From Rubrobacter sp. (GTDB taxonomy: Bacteria > Actinomycetota > Rubrobacteria > Rubrobacterales > Rubrobacteraceae): DNA of 10,054 bases. Positions 5,607-10,054 of the stretch are shown here, piece by piece. Every line of letters starts with the position of its first letter. Positions within the stretch are counted from its first letter, which is position 1. Made by a program: the position numbers and the translations under genes. The notes under the pieces are model-generated. The model saw only the letters and a program-made list of their open reading frames with translations. It was not told the DNA's origin and searched no databases. The stretch is from assembly GCA_016781635.1 (NCBI GenBank), contig JADDPY010000654.1:1-10054 (forward strand). Reading direction: 5' to 3'.

Positions 5607-7661
5607 TTAGTCCCGCATTCTCTCCAGGCCCCTGAGCACCGCCGAGTTGGCTCTCGTACGTCGCGTGGCACCGGGCTTCTTGAGCGTTCGGAGAAACGCG
5701 CTGTAAGGATCCCGCACGGCCCCGTTGCCCTGCGACATTGCGTTCACGGCGTCGAGCGCCTCGCGCACCCGCTCGTCCTCGATGCCTGCGATGTCGCCCC
5801 TGATACCGACGAGCGCCGGCGGCTTCGACGTGAGGCCGCGCATAACACTCTGAACCTCCGTCGCCGTGTCCACGTTTCGGCTCCCGTAGATGTCCGTCCC
5901 CTGCTTGCCCATCAGGACCGGCGGCCGGGGGAAGCGTCCGAAGACCGGTACCGCGTAGTGGGCGTGCCTCAACAGCAGACGACCCTTCTCCAGTTGCAGG
6001 AGTTCCTCCCTCGTAGTCGTCGAGAAGGAGCGGTAGCTTGAATTCGTTAGCTCCTCGTCGCCTATGCGGCCGTAGAGAGAAGTCGCGGCGTTCCCGATCA
6101 CCTCGTCGTCCACCTTGCTCCTGAACTGTTGCGCCCCGAAGAGCGTCAAGCTCAGGTGCCGCCCGCGCGCCGAGATATCCACCAGCGTGTCTTTCAGGGA
6201 GGAAGTCTTTGCGGAGCCGGAGGGAGCGTACTTGTTCAGCTCGTCGACGAAGATTACTAGCTTGTCCACCCCTAATAGGCCCTTCTCGGCCTTCTCCCAG
6301 ACCTCATTGATGACCTTCGTGACCACCAGGTCCTGCGGGACGCCGGAGAGGTGCGAGATGTCCACGACGCGCATCTCGCGGTCGGTGAACGGGTCCTCGA
6401 CGTTGGGTGAGCCGTTGTAGTCGACCCTGCCGCGAACCAGGAGACCGTTGCATTTGCTGGGTAGCATGTTGAAGCGGTTACGGACCTTGTTGATGGTCAT
6501 GAAGTTGTGACCGTACCAGGAGGTTTTTTTCTCTTCGTCCTCGAAGTAGTCCTCGATCTCCTGCATGAGACCTATGAATTCGTCGTAGGTCTCGGTGCCC
6601 CTCTCCCGGAGCGTCTCCACGAAACCCCGGAACTTATCGTCGTAGTCCGACTGCTCGAAGATACGGCCGGCGTGCGGGAGAACCTGTCCGAGATCCCAGA
6701 CTATGGGATGGACTATGTGTGACTCGCCGGGGGTATTGCGCAGGGTGTTTAGCTTCGCCTTCTGTATATCCGCCGGGTAGACCTTCCGCTCGTTCGGGTC
6801 CATCCCGTGTCGCAGGGGCGCGAAAATGCGTAGGTTCTCGAAGGGCTTCGTCTCCAGCCCGAGAGCCTCGTACATATCCTTCTCTTCCTCCGAGAGCCCG
6901 CGCTGGCGGGACCTCTCGTAGCGCTCCGCGAGATCCGGGTCGTCCTCTTGGCTCACCTCGACTGGCTTGTCCAGAAACAGGAGGTCGGCGCCCTTGACGT
7001 TGAACATCAGGGCGGCGACGGTTTTGCCTTCGGCCTTCTGGAAAACGCTGGAGATGGTGAACAGGGCGTGGCTCGTCTTCGTGGAGAGGCCGCTCATGCC
7101 GGTGATGTTCATGTGTCCGGCCTCGGGGCCTAGGAGGTAGTCCTCGTCCACGTAGAGGGGCGTGCGCTGGGGGGTGCCGGCGATCTCATTGCCGTTCTCG
7201 TGGAGGAGCATCGGTATCTTTGTCCCGGAGAAGTCCTCCGAGCCGAGCGCGAACTCTATCGCGGCGCTGGTCGCGAAGAAGACGGGGCCGGTCTTCACGG
7301 GCCGCTTGCTCTTCTTGCGCTCTTCGCGGTGCTTCGTGGCGAGGACGCGGGCTCTGAAGACCAGGATCTCGACGCGCTCCGAAAGTGCTTCGACCGCCGG
7401 GTCGCCGTCGAAGGCGTAGAAGTCGTCTAGAAAGCTCTGGAGGTCGGAGTAGCGCCTCGGGTCGTCGAGGACGGCGACGGCCGTGGCATCCTCGGCTTCG
7501 GCGGCGACGATGTGACCGATGTCGAGCCTTTTGGCCGCTTCGGACTCGGAGGTCCAGAAGAAGAACTCGTGGGCGGTCGCGGGCTGGTCCTCGCTGGTGA
7601 CGACGCGGCCGATGGGGCCGTCGGTTCTATCCAGGAATTCCGGGTGCAGCGGGTTGGGCAT
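5607..7661 (-). CDS. herA: HerA-type hexameric DNA translocase ATPase (HerA/FtsK superfamily)
   Basis: This 684-aa protein probably forms a hexameric DNA pump working with the NurA nuclease encoded immediately upstream. The N-terminal region (about 13-75, with GPIGRVV and DIGHIVAAE) fits a HAS-barrel, the typical HerA start. The P-loop is GMSGLSTKTS (188-197): Lys195 and Thr196 are kept, but the Gly normally before the Lys is Thr and the loop appears one residue longer than GxxGxGK[ST]. Walker B is LVIFVDE (Asp473, Glu474), followed by ISARGRHL (possible arginine-finger region) and FGAQQF (sensor-like Gln511/Gln512), as in HerA/DUF87 proteins. The C-terminal PVFGRFPRPPVL strand also matches HerA. 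It is longer than the roughly 500-aa archaeal HerA, mainly in a large segment between the Walker motifs and a C-terminal tail. The ATG at 7661 abuts the nurA TAG and has GGAGGG (7668-7673) six bases upstream. Other HerA/VirB4-like ATPases are possible, but the NurA and Mre11-Rad50 neighbours favour HerA. Confidence 0.87.
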   Translation of the reverse strand: MPNPLHPEFLDRTDGPIGRVVTSEDQPATAHEFFFWTSESEAAKRLDIGHIVAAEAEDATAVAVLDDPRRYSDLQSFLDDFYAFDGDPAVEALSERVEILVFRARVLATKHREERKKSKRPVKTGPVFFATSAAIEFALGSEDFSGTKIPMLLHENGNEIAGTPQRTPLYVDEDYLLGPEAGHMNITGMSGLSTKTSHALFTISSVFQKAEGKTVAALMFNVKGADLLFLDKPVEVSQEDDPDLAERYERSRQRGLSEEEKDMYEALGLETKPFENLRIFAPLRHGMDPNERKVYPADIQKAKLNTLRNTPGESHIVHPIVWDLGQVLPHAGRIFEQSDYDDKFRGFVETLRERGTETYDEFIGLMQEIEDYFEDEEKKTSWYGHNFMTINKVRNRFNMLPSKCNGLLVRGRVDYNGSPNVEDPFTDREMRVVDISHLSGVPQDLVVTKVINEVWEKAEKGLLGVDKLVIFVDELNKYAPSGSAKTSSLKDTLVDISARGRHLSLTLFGAQQFRSKVDDEVIGNAATSLYGRIGDEELTNSSYRSFSTTTREELLQLEKGRLLLRHAHYAVPVFGRFPRPPVLMGKQGTDIYGSRNVDTATEVQSVMRGLTSKPPALVGIRGDIAGIEDERVREALDAVNAMSQGNGAVRDPYSAFLRTLKKPGATRRTRANSAVLRGLERMRD

Positions 7662-7673
7662 CTAGTTCCCTCC
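7662..7673 (-). promoter_or_regulatory. herA ribosome binding site and nurA/herA stop-start abutment
   Basis: GGAGGG (7673-7668) lies six bases before the herA ATG, inside the last codons of nurA, and the nurA TAG (7664-7662) directly touches the ATG. This is the strongest Shine-Dalgarno of the cluster and suggests that herA translation is both coupled to nurA and efficiently initiated, as a six-subunit ring beside a dimeric nuclease would require. Confidence 0.65.
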
Positions 7674-8780
7674 GTTCGCGGCGAGCTGGCGCTCGAGGCG
7701 GGCGAATGCTCGTTCGGAGCCCTGTACCGTGGGCTTCAGGACCTTCTCGACGTACTGTATCGGGTAGATCATCGCGGGCCAACGCGAGTCGGGCTTGGCG
7801 AGCGGCGCCTTCTCGGCCATGATCCAGCGGGTTATCTCGTCGACCTCATCGGACGACGTCTCACGCGGCGCTTCTATCCGCATGATCGAGCCGAGGGCGT
7901 CGGCACCCGTCTGGGGCGGCCACATCCTCATGTACCAAGAGGTCCGCCGCTCGCTAAGTTCCCGCCTGAGCTGCCAGTCGGGTACGAAGCTCGTGGTTCG
8001 CTTTCCGGCGTCGAGGTCCAGAAGCATCCCCACGTCGTCGCCGGTGAATTCCGGCCGAGCCACGCTTTTTATGAGGCCGATCGCGCGCCGGTTCGACTCC
8101 CTGATATCCCTGAGCTGCCCGTCCACGGCGATCCAATCCTCCCCGGCGAGCACCCTATCGTCGTTCTCCCATCTCCGCAAAAGCTCCGTCTCCAGCCGCT
8201 CGCGAAGCGCCCGCACCCGCACCATGGCCCTCTCCCTGAGACCCACGTAATCCGACCGGTCGGGGGCGTCCGCGTACTCCGTCGAGTCGAGGAGGAGATC
8301 CGGGGAACGGGGGACTTCGTCGGAGCGGAGCCCCGAGAGGCCCGCTCCCGTTAGTTCCTCCCACAGGGAGCGGACCCCTTCGTCTCCGACGTTGTAGGGC
8401 AGGATCACGGCCCGCACCACGGTCGGCGGTCCCCCCGTAATCTCCATGCGCGAGAACCGGCGGTCGCACCGGTTGATGATCGTGGCGGCCACGGTGGTAA
8501 CGACGATCGGGATAGCCCCGATCCGGCCTATCTCCCGCGTGCTCTGCACCCCATCGAGGAAATAGCATAACTTGGAGGACCCGTCGGGGGCCCCGGGGTC
8601 CCTGGGACCGGGCGGCGTCTCGAGGTGGTGCGGCCTCCCTCCCGTCTGCCCTTCGTCCTCCACGCCGCCCGTGAGCTGCTGTACCTCCATGTCCCCCGCC
8701 CCTGCCCCGGCGGAGAAGCGTACCCCATGCTTCGTCGCAGCGGCGAGCGCCCGGTCGATCCGGGCCGCGAAATCCCTCAT
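7662..8780 (-). CDS. nurA: NurA-type nuclease (RNase H-like fold), partner of HerA
   Basis: This 372-aa protein is probably the 5'-3' exo/endonuclease that HerA drives in end resection. The NurA pattern is visible as YFLDGVQS (Asp76, first metal-binding Asp), a helical segment LRERAMVRVRALRERLE (181-197) with candidate catalytic Glu, WIAVDGQL (Asp220), the GLIKSV lysine (Lys238) and RRTSWYMRM (279-287), which resembles the conserved NurA R..SWY.R strand. A hydrophilic Gly/Pro-rich stretch (about 24-70) precedes motif I and is probably disordered. The NurA C-terminal His is not obvious; the matching region reads MIYPIQYVEKV. Similarity to NurA is modest, and the call rests on motif order plus the adjacent herA, mre11 and rad50. 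The ATG at 8780 is the only usable start: an in-frame TAG lies about 27 bases upstream with no GTG or TTG between. Confidence 0.82.
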   Translation of the reverse strand: MRDFAARIDRALAAATKHGVRFSAGAGAGDMEVQQLTGGVEDEGQTGGRPHHLETPPGPRDPGAPDGSSKLCYFLDGVQSTREIGRIGAIPIVVTTVAATIINRCDRRFSRMEITGGPPTVVRAVILPYNVGDEGVRSLWEELTGAGLSGLRSDEVPRSPDLLLDSTEYADAPDRSDYVGLRERAMVRVRALRERLETELLRRWENDDRVLAGEDWIAVDGQLRDIRESNRRAIGLIKSVARPEFTGDDVGMLLDLDAGKRTTSFVPDWQLRRELSERRTSWYMRMWPPQTGADALGSIMRIEAPRETSSDEVDEITRWIMAEKAPLAKPDSRWPAMIYPIQYVEKVLKPTVQGSERAFARLERQLAANGGN

Positions 8781-8800
8781 GGGCGGCTCACGACTATCAT
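8777..8800 (-). other. 7-codon micro-ORF (MIVVSRP) overlapping the nurA start
   Basis: An ATG at 8800 is followed by six codons and a TGA (8779-8777) that overlaps the nurA ATG as ATGA. AGGAG (8806-8802) sits one base before this ATG, which is short spacing; a GTG inside the same frame (8791-8789) has better spacing, about 10 bases. The nurA ATG itself has no good Shine-Dalgarno at normal distance. Ribosomes loading at AGGAG could read the micro-ORF and reinitiate at nurA. This is inference; the ORF is short enough to arise by chance. Confidence 0.3.
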
Positions 8801-8801
8801 T

Positions 8802-8806
8802 CTCCT
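8802..8806 (-). promoter_or_regulatory. AGGAG ribosome-loading site in the nurA leader
   Basis: A consensus-like AGGAG on the minus strand lies 21 bases before the nurA ATG, too far for direct initiation there, but next to the ATG and GTG codons of the micro-ORF that ends on the nurA start. It is the only strong Shine-Dalgarno in this leader. Confidence 0.45.
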
Positions 8807-8819
8807 AATCACCTGACGC

Positions 8820-8825
8820 AGTATA
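8820..8825 (-). promoter_or_regulatory. Possible -10 element of a promoter for the nurA-herA-mre11-rad50 operon
   Basis: In the 65-base gap between the 195-aa gene and nurA, the minus strand reads TATACT, five of six matches to TATAAT, in an AT-richer patch than its surroundings. Transcription would start around 8811-8813, leaving a leader of about 30 bases that keeps the AGGAG site. No clear -35 element is visible at 16-18 bases upstream, so the promoter is tentative; read-through from the upstream M20 peptidase genes is also possible. Confidence 0.3.
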
Positions 8826-8845
8826 AGCAGGACTTTTCGCGAGGG

Positions 8846-9433
8846 CTACGCCTCGACGTCGGGTTCAGGTACAGGAAGCTCGAACTGCTTCTCGGCTAGC
8901 ATCACCGCTCGCCGGAAGCTCCGCCTGTCCTCTCGCGTCTCCGCATAGGCGTCGCGGGCCATCCTCACAACCTTCTTCGCCTCCGCCCGCTGCTCGGGAC
9001 CGTTAGGGACCTCTTTGGAGAACACGTAAGAAAGATCGTCCCTCTGGACGGCATAGAAATGCAGGTACAAGCTCTCCTGACGGCCGAGCCCCGAGAGGGC
9101 CGCGTCGCCGCTTACCTGGCTCACGTTGAGGACGGTCCCCGCGCTCAGGGGCTCGCCGTCCATCGGGTATACGCTTACGGCGAGGCGGACGACGGGGCCG
9201 TAAAAGGTCTTGTAGTGCTCCAACCGGCGCACTACTCGCGCGGGCCCTCTTACGCTCTCGATCTCCTCGGGTTCCGCTGCGATTACGACGTGACCCTGCG
9301 GGGGTTTCATGGACTCGCGACCCTGAGTCGAGACCACGCGTGCCTGTACGCCTCTTTCCAGGACCGCCGAGGCGAGGCTCTGGCGCACCCGTTCCGGGAG
9401 TTGCAGGCCCCTCTTATGGACCCCTTCCGTCAT
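8846..9433 (-). CDS. Unrecognised 195-aa soluble protein
   Basis: No family was recognised. The protein has no signal peptide, no membrane segment and no cysteine. The N-terminal half looks alpha/beta, with strands around GHVVIAAE (47-54) and VVRLAVSVYP (81-90). A strand segment SLYLHFYAVQ (121-130) leads into a highly charged helical tail (about 146-185) rich in Arg, Lys and Glu. The ATG at 9433 overlaps the stop of the upstream M20 peptidase as ATGA, and GGAAGG (9442-9447) lies eight bases before it, so the two genes are clearly coupled. Because of this coupling, its role is more likely tied to the peptidase gene than to the repair cluster, from which it is separated by 65 bases and a possible promoter. 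The reading frame is well supported by overlap, ribosome site and codon use. Confidence 0.8.
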   Translation of the reverse strand: MTEGVHKRGLQLPERVRQSLASAVLERGVQARVVSTQGRESMKPPQGHVVIAAEPEEIESVRGPARVVRRLEHYKTFYGPVVRLAVSVYPMDGEPLSAGTVLNVSQVSGDAALSGLGRQESLYLHFYAVQRDDLSYVFSKEVPNGPEQRAEAKKVVRMARDAYAETREDRRSFRRAVMLAEKQFELPVPEPDVEA

Positions 9434-10054
9434 GAGGCGAACCTTCCGAAGAAGCCGGCAAAGTACTCGATCGCCTCGAAGTAATCGTCGAGCCTAGCCG
9501 ACTCGTTCGGGGCGTGGATGCGGCTCCCCGAGTTTGCCACCGCACCCGTCATGATCGTTGGTATCCCGAGCTCGGTCGCTATAAGAGAGGTCGGGCCGCT
9601 CCCCCCGACCGTCGGGTACACGACCGCCTCGACACCGACCTCTTCCCACGTCTCGATCGCCGTCCGCACGACCGGGGAATCGACAGGGGTCTTCGCCGCC
9701 TCGACCCCGTGCAGGTCCACGACCTCTATGTCGTCGAAGCCACGCCTCTTGAGGTGCTCCCGGATCAGGGCGACCACGGGCCCCGGGCTCTGGCCCTTGA
9801 CGAGCCTGAAGTCCATCTTCACGAACGCCTCGGACGGCACTATCGTCTTCGAGCCCGGCCCGGCGTAGCCGGAGTGTATGCCCGCGATGTTCGCCGTCGG
9901 CTTCAACAGATACTCCCTGAGGGCCGCCTCGCCGGTAAGACCGCGATCCAACTTATCGACGCCCCAGGAGGCTCCGAGCGACGCGTCGTCGAAGGGGATG
10001 CGCCCCAGCGCCTCGAGGTCTCCCTCCGACGGCGGCTCGACAAGGTCCATGAAG
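9430..10054 (-). CDS. M20-family metallopeptidase/amidohydrolase, C-terminal part
   Basis: The frame enters from the right edge and ends at TGA 9432-9430; 207 residues are visible and the N-terminal metal-binding half is missing. The inner dimerisation (lid) domain is recognisable from GYAGPGSKTIVPSEAFVKMD and FRLVKGQSP, a typical M20 pattern. The catalytic domain then resumes with YPTVGGSGPTSLI and ends with RIHAPNE, where the His is the last zinc ligand of the family, and a terminal helix. M20 enzymes include dipeptidases, carboxypeptidases, acetylornithine deacetylase and succinyl-diaminopimelate desuccinylase. The lid resembles the M20 dipeptidase/carnosinase-like branch, but the substrate cannot be assigned without the N-terminal half. 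It is cytoplasmic in most relatives. It overlaps the next gene by ATGA. Confidence 0.92.
   Translation of the reverse strand, partial: FMDLVEPPSEGDLEALGRIPFDDASLGASWGVDKLDRGLTGEAALREYLLKPTANIAGIHSGYAGPGSKTIVPSEAFVKMDFRLVKGQSPGPVVALIREHLKRRGFDDIEVVDLHGVEAAKTPVDSPVVRTAIETWEEVGVEAVVYPTVGGSGPTSLIATELGIPTIMTGAVANSGSRIHAPNESARLDDYFEAIEYFAGFFGRFAS

Noticed and set aside
7512..8354. 280-codon plus-strand open frame across the herA-nurA junction
   Set aside because: It is antisense to two genes supported by motifs and start/stop coupling, and the translated product shows no known fold pattern.
7662..10054. Single operon from the M20 gene through the repair genes
   Set aside because: Not excluded, but the 65-base gap with a TATACT element and AGGAG leader before nurA makes a separate promoter at least as likely, so it was not claimed.

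Overview
The window is high-GC DNA with tightly packed genes on the minus strand. It looks like an actinobacterial chromosome. A Rubrobacter-type or Thermoleophilia-type lineage fits the bacterial trypsin-like protease, the very GC-rich third codon positions and the Glu/Arg/Asp-rich proteins, but this placement is inference and no marker gene here settles it.

Layout, left to right. Positions 1-474 (+) hold the C-terminal part of a trypsin-family serine protease that enters from the left edge. It converges with a minus-strand gene train at a 13-bp perfect inverted repeat (483-528), a likely bidirectional terminator. Everything from there to 10054 is on the minus strand. In transcription order (right to left) it reads: M20 metallopeptidase (partial, runs off the right edge), an unrecognised 195-aa protein, a short gap with a possible promoter, a NurA-type nuclease, a HerA-type hexameric ATPase, Mre11/SbcD, Rad50/SbcC and an HhH-GPD DNA glycosylase. 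No intergenic gap exceeds about 65 bases. No RNA genes, insertion sequences or CRISPR arrays were seen.

The centrepiece is the complete DNA end-processing set NurA-HerA-Mre11-Rad50 in one operon, the combination best known from thermophilic archaea, here followed by a base-excision glycosylase. In the archaeal model Mre11-Rad50 recognises and opens double-strand ends, and the HerA translocase with the NurA nuclease resects them. The glycosylase would add damaged-base removal. The genes are joined by TAG|ATG abutment (nurA/herA), a 4-nt TTGA overlap (mre11/rad50) and a Shine-Dalgarno that overlaps the upstream stop codon (rad50/glycosylase), so they are probably co-translated.

Three details deserve attention. 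Mre11 has no ATG, GTG or TTG start that retains its first catalytic motif, and the N-terminus fits a CTG start at 5541. HerA has an atypical Walker A loop (GMSGLSTKTS). The nurA start lacks a well-placed ribosome site and sits at the end of a 7-codon micro-ORF that overlaps it by ATGA.
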